Below, piece by piece: positions 53,081 to 64,000 of a stretch of 64,000 bases of DNA. The translations under genes were made by a program, and so were the position numbers. Each line of letters begins with the position of its first letter. The stretch's first letter is position 1. A model generated the notes under the pieces. It searched no databases. It saw only the letters and a program-made list of their open reading frames with translations, and was not told the origin of the DNA. Source of the stretch: Lichenostomus cassidix (lineage: Eukaryota > Chordata > Aves > Passeriformes > Meliphagidae); NCBI GenBank assembly GCA_008360975.2, contig CM039188.1, forward strand, positions 31,027,944 through 31,091,943. The letters are read 5' to 3'.

Positions 53081-55057
53081 TTATTTATCTTCTGTTTCTC
53101 TTTCCCTGACACACTTTGGAAAAACTGACTTTGCATTCCAGAGTCAGTATTACACCCACTTTGATCAGTGAATCAGACAATTCAGTCTGGCCTGTGAAAG
53201 TTCATGAGAGTCACTATGGCTCTTGAAATAGCACTTTGTATCCTCAGTTTCTAACTTTTTATGGCCTAATAATGTTGAGTCACAACGAGTATCACACTCA
53301 TATCTACGACAGATTTGTACTGAGACTACAGAAGAGAAATACTGTATTTCCTTTCTTTTGTCAGCCATGGCTGAAACTGGTAGCAGACCTCTAATCCTTT
53401 CTCTATGGGCAGATGGCCGTTTGATGTATGTACTCATCTACAAACAAAATTCAGAAATTCATTTGGCTTTATCTTCATTCATTATGTATTATTGGTCTCC
53501 CTTCATTTAACATCAAAAGTGTGAGTAAGAGGACTGCCATTCTTTATATTAATTGTTTGGTTGATTATTCATGAATAATAACACTTAGAATTTATACAGT
53601 TCTTTACATCTCTAAATTACTTTATAAATCTTGGTTCACCAAAAAAATCAGAGAGTTTTTACCAGAACTTACTTTCTAATAATAATTAGAAAGGAATTTT
53701 CCAAAAGGAAGGAAGCCAGTGTCACAGTGTTATTTGTTAAATATTTAGTGGTTTGAGGCACCAAAGAAACTGAGTGCATGAGCTTAGATGAGGTTTTGCA
53801 TTTCACTCTCATGTCATAAATTCTTCACTTCAGCATACACAAGCAGGCTGCAAAGGGGATGAGAAATGAAAGAGTAGGGACGCATTATGCCAGTGAAAAT
53901 TAATTCATTGAAGGATTTCATACCACACCTCCTGTTGCCTGGCTGCCCAGAACAGGTCAAATATGAAACAACCTTCTCCTGTGTGGGGGTTCTATCGAGG
54001 GCTAACTTCCCCCAGTTGTGAGGGTGAAGACAAGCCATGGATAAATTGCATCCCCATGGTTCTCCATACTCCATCCTGGAACCTGCTGCTGGTGTTTGGG
54101 AGGTTTCTGTTAACCAGGTCAGGGCAATTGTCTCCCAGGTCAATGTTCCCCTGTTCCACCTTATAGAAATTACTGCACAAATTTTCATTGCAAATGCTGC
54201 CAAATCACCCAAATAAATGGCCATAAATAATGAGAGCAGGGACTCAAATGAGCACACTCACAAAGTTATAGATGTCAACAGAATTTCCATGTAACAAGAA
54301 GGGGAAAAAACTTTGTAGAACACAAAATGGAGTGACATATCTGAGTGGCTATGCAACCCACAGGTGTTCCCTGTGGGTGCAGGAGTGCAGCTGGCAGCTT
54401 TGGGTGCATTTTATGCTGACACTGAGTGTCAAGAACTTTGTATTATTTCATGTCAATGAGAAAGTTTATATCACCTCAGTGTATTTTGTAGGAATTTTTA
54501 AGCATGGAGTTTATCCAAGTTGTTGTAAGCACAGCTTTTGGTCCAAATGAATCTATTCTCCTTTAAGCAGAGCAAAATAATTAGAGATTGTGCATCTAAA
54601 TGAAGGCAGTTTATGTCTGAGAAGCTACCTAGGTTTGTATGAGAACAGATTTTGCTGAAAAAAACCAGGATTATCCTGAAAATGGTCACTATGTCCCAGG
54701 GCATTTTGTGGAAATATGTCCATGGAAGAATCCTAGCCCTTCCAGCAGGGAACTAAACCCACCTCCACGCCAAGAACAGATGCACAGGCAGAACATAAAG
54801 AGGCCAATGCCTTTCTCAGTGCTGAGCCTCCACAATCACCAGGGCTGCTGCCATGGACCTGCTGGGTCTATGTGTTGTGACACATGTCAGAGCCAGCTGT
54901 GCTCCTGCCAGCTCACATTAAATACCACTGACTCTGCAGCTATTCTGCCTCTGCCCTGCACAAGAAAACTGACTATGAAAATCTGTCTTCCATGGGACTG
55001 CTCACCTGAATGTTACTTATTGTTCAAGTACCTGCCAGGCTAAAAATGCCAGAAGCG

Positions 55058-55081
55058 AAAAAAAAAAAAAAAAAAAAAAAA
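55058..55081 (+). repeat. poly(A), 24 bases
   Basis: This is the longest pure homopolymer in the window, flanked by GAAGCG and GAAATAAT. There is no AATAAA in the 40 bases before it. It may be a simple expansion or the tail of an old retrocopy. Confidence 0.95.
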
Positions 55082-58000
55082 GAAATAATATCTCCATGTC
55101 AGTTGTACAACCAATGTTTTAACAATCATTAACCCAATAAACAATTGCAGACTTTGAAATGTGCTGTTGAAGTGAGGCAATTAAAAGCAATGGTCCAGTG
55201 TCAATGATGGCTTCTAGGAGCTAAATGAAATAAATAAAGCTATTAAAGTAAGTGGGTGCTTAACCTCAAACCTTCTCATGATGTTGGGTGTAGCTTAGAC
55301 CATTTCTGCTAGTTTCCAAATGACAATGTCATTGCAGTAAATTTTTTGTCACTAACCATCCAGAAGTCAAGATGACTCCAGTGATGAAAGGCAAAATGCA
55401 GCCTCATACCTGCAAGAGTAACCAGCCTAGGCTGCAGCTGCATTATTTTGTAAGCCTTCCCACCCAGTGAATCCTGCTGGAATTTGAATTAAATGCAGTT
55501 ACCACAATGCCATCACACCCCCATCTTCCTTCACATGGTGACAAGCACAATGTGTTATTAACAAGGTTAAAAGCAAGCTGGAGCAGCAAATAAAAAGGCA
55601 CACCCTTACCTAACCTTCGTCCATATACCTTTTTTGTTTATTTAGGAGCAGCTTGATAGGAAACCAGTTGGAAGCTGCTACAGCAAACAACCAGCCCCCC
55701 AACAATAACAATGTGTCCTTGGTGAACAACTGTCTGATCATTTATATTATTCAAATAGGTAAAACAAACCACTATTTTTCACTTGGACAATAGATTTGCC
55801 AGTATATCCAACTGATCTCAGAAATCCTTACATTGTAATAAGTAATCTTGTTATTTTATGATGCAAATGAGTGTCTTCAAATACATGAACAGAAGAATTT
55901 GTTTATAGAAACTTAATTTGCAGAAGCCCCCAATGCTACCTGGATTTTGGACAACTGATACTGAAGTTTTCAGTCTGGGTATAGCAACTTGGAACATTTT
56001 AAATGAATGTGATTTGTCTGTTTCCTCTATATGTTACAAAAGTCAGGGTATATAAGGACAGTCTAGATAGATAATTAGACTTTGGAGTTATGGAATGGTC
56101 ATTTTCTTGAGACTAAATTCTTATTTCTTCCACGGGGATGATTATATAAGTAGGAGGGAGTTAGGGGAACACGGAAATTAGAGATGACTGCGAATTTAGG
56201 GCCATTTTTAGTCCCTGCAGGGAGATTCTTGTCCCATATTGGCAGAAAACTGCAGAAACAGAAACACATCTGCAATCATTTGTAAGATCAGGACTTTATA
56301 CAGTTTTCTAAGGAATACTGGATTTTCTAAAACCTTCAATCTTTCAGGTTTGGATATATTTCTCATCTTCTTTGTTTTAAGCAGATTTTATTGCCACAGT
56401 AGTTAGAAATGTCTTGTGGCATTTTGAGGCACATTAGCCAAAAGCCAAGTACTGTGAAAGTCTCATTTCTCCCTGATGGCTGTTGGTGCTAGGTTGAATA
56501 TTAACACGAAATAAACTCCTATGTTTAAAATAACTAGTAATGATTTAATTGACAAGAAATAACTCAGGTGTCTGATTTCTGTTTTGCTTGATGGAAAATT
56601 TGGTCATTGACTCCACTGTCAGCAAAATGGTTGAAACAGTAAGACCAGTAGTGATAGTCATGCAGCTCATCTGGAGCATAAACACTTTAAAATGTTTACC
56701 AAAAATGTTTTGATTAAATAAAAGTGGTTTCCATTAAATATAACTATGTATTTCATCCTTATTGTAGTTAAAGTGAATGCATTAGACTCTTGACAACACA
56801 GAAGTGGCAATAAATGAATGAAGAGCCAATTTCAGCCACCCTGACATGATTAGTCTGTAGCACAAACTGTGCAATGTATCAATTGCATTATGATTTGCTG
56901 GAGAGCCTGGTATGTTACAGAAATGACAGATATTTAGGCTCCTGTGCATTTTTTTGCTTCGTTTTAAAACTGGTCCCCTAGGCTTTTGCTTAATAAAAAC
57001 CAAATATGTTGCTCTGGTTGTAAGTCATAAATAAGCCTGGGCTTGGGTCAGGGCTAGCAGGAGGATCCTGGGCTCCAGAGGCAGAGAAGGAATGCCAGCA
57101 TTTGACATCCTGCAGTTTTTGTGCATGACTTCATGGGGCTGGCTGGGTGGGTTGGTGTGATCTCAAGCACTTGAACAAATTTCCCTGGGAGCTCCATAGG
57201 AGATAATAAAGTGCAGACATTCAGAAAGAAACACTGAAGGCAGATCATCAGGGTCTCAGGAGGGACTTTAAATTTCTCAAGAGAACCCTGTTAAAAGTGA
57301 GCTCACCCTTCACAGCTAACCTCTCCTGGAAGGCTTTTAATCTTGGGCTGTCCCCAGACTTCCAAGCAGAATAACCTGACAGCCTTTCACGTTCCTACAT
57401 TCCCAAGGTATTATGTGCCAGATGATCTCTTCCCATTTCTTCAAACTAAAAAACATTAACGATTGTGATGAAGAGAGGACAGAGATTAAGAAGTCAAGGT
57501 CCTCTCTTTTCAGTAGTACTGGTCTTGCAGAAAATAAATTTTACTGCAGGATTTTGGGAAATACCTGAGTCCCTTAAACAGCCATTCAATTCCTCTTGGG
57601 GTTTATGATGTTTAAAAGGTAGACTAAATACAACTAAATTTTACCTTTTATCCAAGAATTTAAAATTTTCTGTTCATTAGGAGTCACCAATACATAGTGT
57701 GCTTCTGTCTCCTTCCACCAGGACAAGAACAGGGTGGACAGGAGTACAGCACTGGATCTGCCTGGGCTGCTGCCATTGAGGGAGCTGGGGCTGGCAAAGA
57801 GAAGGGGGATTATTCCTAGAAAATCCCATTTCTATAAGCTCTGTCACTGCCAACAGCGTGAGGTAGATTTGGGCTTAGGCAGGAGGTGCCAGCACTCCTG
57901 GGCACTGGATCCATGCAGCTCTTTCACTGAAGGCTCAAGATTTCAGGAAGCTCAAACTGGCCTCAGGTTTAAGGAAAGAAATAGGACCTTTCATAAAATA

Positions 58001-59523
58001 AGGGGAGAAATCAGAGACCAGTATTTGCCTGAGGATTGCCTCAATCCCCTGCTGTCAGCTCCAGAAGCAAAGTCTATTATTACACCTCTGCTGCTGCCTT
58101 GAACAAGTTTCTACAGTGTAAATGAAAGATTCTTATTATCTGCCCACAATGGTGATAGAAAAGTTTGCACTTTGTCGGAACAGCTCGCTGCTCTCAATTG
58201 CCTCATCATTGATTTTCTCCAGACCATGCCTCTCCTGTCACACCACAGACAAAAAGCCTCTTTCCACAGAGTTGCTCCAGATGCAATGAATTTTGCTGCT
58301 GCTGCTGCAACTCTCCTTATCCCAGTGGAAATTTGCAGAGATGGAGTCAATGGAAAATCCTGTTACCTTCTGCTTGCCAGCTCTGCCATTTGCTTCCTGC
58401 AACCTACCCCACTGTGCTCACTGAGGGCTTGATTTCTCATCAGGAAGGTAAAAAGCCATCACAGAGGGCAGAGCAGAGGGAAGATGAGACAGGGGGAGTC
58501 CATCCACTGGTGGCAATTGGCTGTGTCAGATCTGCTCAGCTGCTGGGGAGAGGTGCAGAGCACACAGGTGAACAGGTGTCAGTAGGAAACTCTGAGTGAG
58601 ACAGCATGAAAAGCTCACAGGATAAATGGGATTACATTTTTAAAAGCCACTAAGAGCATGAACCCTATAAATGTATATAAAAAGTAAAACATTTCACTCC
58701 ATCCTGCCTAGGCTCAGCATTTCTTTCCCACAGATATGACAAAATTAGAAACACATTTTCAGAGGAGGCCTAAATCCCAAATAGATGTGTGGCCTTCAGA
58801 AAGGCAGCTCTGCCCCTACAGCCTTCTCATTTTCGTCTGAGCAGCTGTCTGCTTGGCCAATTAGATGTCTGACTATTAAAAATCTAATCTCGAGGAAAAT
58901 GCTGGGATTCATGCAGAGTGGCTGTAGAGTTCTCTTCTCTCTCACAGAGCAAAATGCACACTCTGACACCAACCCATCTGCCTTACAACACAGATATGCA
59001 GTTTTTGGTTCCTCTGTCTGTCAAGCTCAAGCCAAACTCTGCTTCCCTCCAAGTTGAAGTGCAGTGATAATAAGAGCATGACAAATTGATCATCTGCTGT
59101 GGCCAGTGCTTTGACACTGCTCTAGGAGCAGTTTGGATTTGTTGGGAACATGAGATTAAAGCAAACCTGGACTTTAAAGACCAGATTGAATCGGTTGCTG
59201 CATCTGCAAAAACTGTGTGATTCCTGCCTGGTAAATGTGGGCTGTTGTTTTCTTTAGCTGCACCCACAAAATAGCTAAAATCAATTATAAAGATTATGAA
59301 CTCACATAAATTAGTTACAGTTAATCAGCATATGAAAGGTTTGCATTGTACTGTGATCAGTAATTACCAGATATTTCAGATTCACTCGTGTGACTGTTAC
59401 CTTATTGTGATTTATCTGTGTGTGGATAAACCAGTTCAACACAGGGTAATCCCAATGCCTGAGAAGTGGCTCAGGGTACACCTTTTCTAGGATTAACCAT
59501 TATCTGTTGGCCCTTTTGTGCCT

Positions 59524-59572
59524 AAATTAAAATTAAATTAAAATTAAAATTAAATTAATTTTAAAAAATATT
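59524..59572 (+). repeat. (AATTAAA)n-type low-complexity repeat
   Basis: Alternating AAATTA and AAAATTA units run into TTTTAAAAAATATTTTT. The 3' half can fold back on itself. Confidence 0.9.
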
Positions 59573-61405
59573 TTTAAGTAAAACATTTATTTCATAAGGC
59601 CCCCTTAAAAACATGCATTAGCATTAAAGGGAACTGAGCAGACAGGCTTGAGCCTATGCCACAGCAATACAGTGGTTTAAGAAAAGTGGTTTAATAAATT
59701 ATTTAATGCTTTATTGACTGTGGGTTTTTGGGACTGCTTAGCATTGCTTTGCCTATTTTTGTTTCATTTTTGAAAACTGCTGTGTCAAAATGGGTGCACA
59801 TGTGAACTCAGGTAGCTGGAACAGGCTCTCCCCTGTTTCCTCACACAGCCTTTGCTTGTTAACCCTCTGTCATCCTCTGTACATGATCTGGTATCAATAT
59901 GAACCCTCCTTGTATTAACCTTCAGTTAATACACCCAGTGGACAGCAGACTCCTGCATGGTACCACAGTGGGTACAATACTGCAGCAGAGCAGAGTGCTC
60001 CTTTACACACTGCCCCATTCCCTTCTCTGCTCCTCCTCTTCCATCCAGGTAACTTTCAAACAATTCTGAAATAGTTAAAGTTTATAAAAACATGTGTCAA
60101 GACAACCAAGATAAAGGAGCACAGAAATGTAGTTGAAAAATGCCTTTATTTGGCAGACCTGCTGAAAACCTTTTATCATAATTAGAGCTGCTGAGGAGCT
60201 TTATAACTATTTTCCACATAAGGTGGTCATAATATTTGAAAAACAGCAAAATTCCTGTGTGCTTTTTGAGCTCTGACATAAAATGACAGGAAACACAACA
60301 CCTACATCATTTAAGCACCCTGTGGAACACAATGCAGCATCAACACAAAACCAAATACAAAAAATAGAAAGGAATTCTTTCATTCATATAATCCTCAAAA
60401 AGCTGCATAAGACAAACATAAATATGTCCTTGGAAGAAAATGACAATATTTTGCCCATCCTCAGCTCTACCAGCTCATTCTAAAGCATCTTAGTAATGTC
60501 CATGAATGATTATGAATGTTGTCTTAGATGGTTGCCCATTGCCCTGAAGAAAATGTTTATGACCTGAATAGATTAATTATATTCTCCCCTTAAATATCAT
60601 TCCTTCAGGACTAGTTATTGTTGAGTGTAAATGTGCCACTTTATATGCAAATAAAATGGACTGAGAGTGCAATAAGAAGTTCAGCGTATATCTACTGACA
60701 AATCATCTTATTATGTTTTTTATTAGCAGACAGAACATCTTGTGGTAGGAAATGTTAATAGACTTTAACAGGATGCACTGCTTGCTTCCTTGTTTCTAGG
60801 AAATCTTAGTCAAACTTTCAATCATTTTATCATAGTCATCTTTGCTTCACTTGAAAAGGGTTTTAATTGGATCATAAGAGAAAGTGATTTATTGAATGCA
60901 AGAAAAAATATCTAAAACTCATTAATACCTAATATTAGTAAAACGATTTAAGAGTAGTGACATAAATTAAAAAATAGGCGCTAATGGAATCTTGAATGCT
61001 CTATTAAAATTATTCAAAACAAATAATTCATCAATTGATATATCTGGAAGGTACAAGGGCAGAGAGAGGTCTCGGTTTGATTCTTACTTGGGAGTTTCAC
61101 ATAGCATTAAAAATTGTTCCAGTAAAGAATTATTAATGTCTCAGGCACAAAAAACCCCATGGATTAGGAATGATGGTCAGTTCTTGGTCTAACTTTTCTC
61201 CTCTATGAACAAAAGTGGGAATATTCAATAAGGCAAATTAGCAAAACCAAAACCATCCTTAGCAATACCAAAGCCATGTCTGCTATCCATGTGATCTGGT
61301 TTTTGAGGAAGATAAACTTGGAATGAAGTTGCTTTAAATATTGAAAGTAAGCATTATCTATTCCTATGGCTTAAATTTGTTCTGGATTGAAATAAACATT
61401 TGAAT

Positions 61406-61419
61406 AAAAAAAAAAAAAA
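61406..61419 (+). repeat. poly(A), 14 bases
   Basis: Pure A run followed by TATAAATAAAG. Confidence 0.88.
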
Positions 61420-62168
61420 TATAAATAAAGCACATAATATTAGCTGAATGGAAATACTTGAATGAAATTTTATGGATTAGTTTAGTATATCTTCTCCAAT
61501 ATTTTTTCCAAATTTTTAATTAATGTAATTATACCAGGTGTTTTTATGGCATTAGTCAAAATCGGCTGAAATCAACCTGACTGAGTTCAAAAGAGCCAGG
61601 TTAAATGAGGTGCTTTGGATCAGGCCATGATAATTAAAAGAAAATCACCATCAGAATGATTTAATCATAGATACGTCTTGACACAGAATTATTGCCCTTG
61701 AAGTGTGAACTTAATTATTGAATCTGCTGCTGGGAATCCTCAAATACCATTAAAGCTCCAAATACTCAGGGCCTCTGAGATTCCCCCACTTCTGAGATGG
61801 ACTGGCTCCAAAAATGGGATCACTGGGTTCATCAGCATGGGAATACATAAACAGAATATATAATCTGTGTGTTGCATTTACATTGCTGACATGTTCAAAG
61901 GTGGGTTGGCTGTTAATTTAGGATTCTGTACAAAGTACCTGAGGCATAGGAAGAAATAAAAACCACTGCATTCAGCATAAAAAAATTAAAAATTTTGCTC
62001 TCTCATTCCCTCCCTAAATCCTTGTGCAGTTTTGAAAACTATGAAAAAGTCCTTCTTTCACTAGAAATCTGCTCATGTGGAAGACATTGGCAATCTTTGA
62101 ATTCCAAAGAACAGATAGGTAATAAATAGATAACAGATTGATACTGATAGATTACATATAGATTATAT

Positions 62169-62193
62169 AAATATAAATAAATAAATAAATAAG
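62169..62193 (+). repeat. (AAAT)n microsatellite
   Basis: About six tandem AAAT/TAAA units follow a GATA/AGAT-rich stretch from about 62116. Confidence 0.95.
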
Positions 62194-64000
62194 GATGATG
62201 AGAAAACTGCCCATAATATTTTTAAGGTCCTTTTAATCCATCTGTCCAAACAGACTGAAACAAAATTTGGGAAAAAACCCCAACAACCAAGACCTCCTTC
62301 ATTTAGCTCTTGCATGCCAATTCACAACTCAGAGATCATTTTCATAGCTGTAATAATCCTATGAAAGTGGGATAAAACTGCTGCTAGCATTCCTCAAGCT
62401 GTTGTGGCACTATCAGGAACCTCTATATTATGAGGAGACATTTGAGCCCATCATCTGCAATTTCCAGATAATACACTGACTTAATCACCACTCTCCACAA
62501 TACAAAGTAGGCAATCTTTCTGTCTTTTGTTCATTTTTTACATCTGAGAACAGTTGTGTTTCAGTCTTCTATACATCATCTACTCCCACATCCGTCTCAC
62601 ACTATATAACTGTTCTTTACAATTCCTGCCACGCTTATTTTTGTTGCTACATTGAAACCTTGTGCATAATTATGGGAGGTTGCTATGGAGATTAAGGGCG
62701 ATTTTTCATGAGGAAAATCTATTGTGTTTGAGATAATTCTGCACAATAGTGACTGCTCTGAATCTTTCTTCTCCATCACCCTGGGGATTAGGAGAAAGTA
62801 CCTGCCAGGATGTTCACAGCTACAAACCAAACAGGGTTTGTAAACAGAGAAGTTTGTGCACTGCTCAGAGGACAAGGATGTTCCCTCTTTTAGGCAGATG
62901 GAGATGAACTGGTGCAAGGTGATGATGATGTCCATGGTTTGAAGAATGCATCAGAGGAATTTTCAAAGTGTCTATAAAATTCATTTGACCAAAATATCTC
63001 CAGTCAATGCTCATGATGGACATCTGGTATGGTTTAAATTCAAACTAGATACAACTGTGTGGACAGAACTTATTATGATAATTATGTCTACACCAGTGCT
63101 TTGAAACATTAACTTCTCCAGCCCTGGCCCTTTCAGAGCTGGGCAAGCTCACTGTGATTGATCACTGCACATCAGTCACAAGCAATCCAGGCCATCCAGC
63201 TTGGGCTGAACAATACTTAGGGGTTAACACAGTTTTCAGCCAAGGTCATGGATTAGCCCTTCCCCACCCCAGAGGGCATCTTCCCTCTTTCCTCAGCCTT
63301 GGACTATCCCAGAAAGAACACATATTTGCATAACAAGTGGACAGGAAAACACAAACATGCCAAGTTTTTCACCATGGAAGACCCAACTGAAGAAGTCACA
63401 AGGATTTGGTAGGAAAATCTCTCCCATTTCAGGCAGAGGAGTTAGAGCAAAAACCCAGCAAGTTTCTGGGAGCAGAGAAACATGCACATAGAAACAGGAT
63501 GTTCAATTGCAGCTGCAAACTGCAGTTCAAGGAGCTGTTTTATAAAAGGCTGTTTATGTGCTCCAACTCCAAAGTAAAATCTAAAGCCTTGGGTAGTCAC
63601 AGACTCTGCAGTTCAGGACATCCTGTGGCTGCCACCAAGATGGGACAGGTGTGATGTGCTTTACTACCCTGGTAATGCTGGATGGAAAGGAAGGGGCCAA
63701 AAGTATAGAGGCAGAAAAATAATTAGATCTTCAAAAGCTTCAAAACATTCATCATCCTCTGCTACTCCTTCATTTCTCATAAATGACCCTTATCATTTTC
63801 CCACCCTTATACAGATCACCTTTTAAATTTTATATTTATGCAATGACTGATGAATATCTGCTGGCCTAAGCAATTCTAAAATCACCAGTAATAGGAAAAA
63901 ACATTAAGATGCAGCTTGTAACAGAAGGACAAACACACCCCGAGGTGTATGTATCTTGATGCAGAGCAGCTGCTGGCTTCCCCACATAATCTTGCATTAA

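Larger units (their letters stand above)
44612..64000. other. non-coding, presumed NCKAP5 intron
   Basis: AT-rich sequence with microsatellites and one long poly(A), and no recognised coding exon on either strand. The block 45640-46470 is AT-rich, non-repetitive and rich in homeodomain-like cores, so it may be a conserved element. The minus frame at 53814-54257 (147 codons) has no recognisable domain and no good splice boundaries. The sequence runs off the right edge without a gene boundary. Confidence 0.55.

Noticed and set aside
53814..54257. 147-codon minus-strand open frame
   Set aside because: It has an unrecognised sequence and overlapping open frames on the other strand. I considered a viral remnant but saw no recognisable retroviral motif or LTR.
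1..64000. CRISPR arrays, operons, bacterial promoters, tRNA or rRNA genes
   Set aside because: None was seen. The base composition, CR1 and LTR elements and spliced exon show vertebrate nuclear DNA.

Overview
The window looks like vertebrate nuclear DNA, most likely from a bird and perhaps a songbird. It is AT-rich and gene-poor, with no bacterial-style gene packing. It holds one sharply bounded CpG island and three fragments of the CR1 LINE family, including the typical avian CR1 3' end. It also holds a solo LTR that begins TGTCCTAGGTTG, a type I associate with passerine endogenous retroviruses. Interspersed repeats are sparse, as in avian genomes. The species call is inference.

Almost the whole window appears to be intron of one very large gene on the minus strand. 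The anchor is a 74-nt coding exon at 35477-35550 (minus). Its translation closely matches the conserved N-terminal coiled-coil start of NCKAP5 (Nck-associated protein 5). It has a good acceptor and a GC instead of GT at the donor, so it is a candidate GC-AG intron. A second, weaker exon candidate lies 9 kb upstream in transcription order at 44537-44611 (minus); it is open, 75 nt, phase 0-0, and would splice in frame to the NCKAP5 exon.

Layout, left to right. 1-16560 is AT-rich non-coding sequence with one short CR1-like tail. 16561-17026 is a solo LTR. 17027-21964 is non-coding. 21965-23170 is a strong CpG island with a good splice donor on each strand, and is probably an intragenic promoter. 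23171-35476 is non-coding, with a perfect CRE at 26522. 35477-35550 is the NCKAP5 exon. 35551-44536 holds two CR1 fragments, a three-unit GC-rich minisatellite and simple repeats. 44537-44611 is the candidate exon. 44612-64000 is non-coding with microsatellites and a 24-base poly(A).

How it fits together: a minus-strand NCKAP5 transcript from beyond the right end would cross the window leftwards. The CpG island lies inside the intron after the 35.5-kb exon, so a minus-strand start there would give a 5'-truncated or alternative-N-terminus NCKAP5 transcript. A plus-strand start would give an antisense RNA. Nearly all long open frames are chance frames in intron, repeat or GC-rich DNA. I found no convincing undescribed system; the best leads are the GC-AG junction, the intragenic CpG-island promoter and the upstream cassette-exon candidate.
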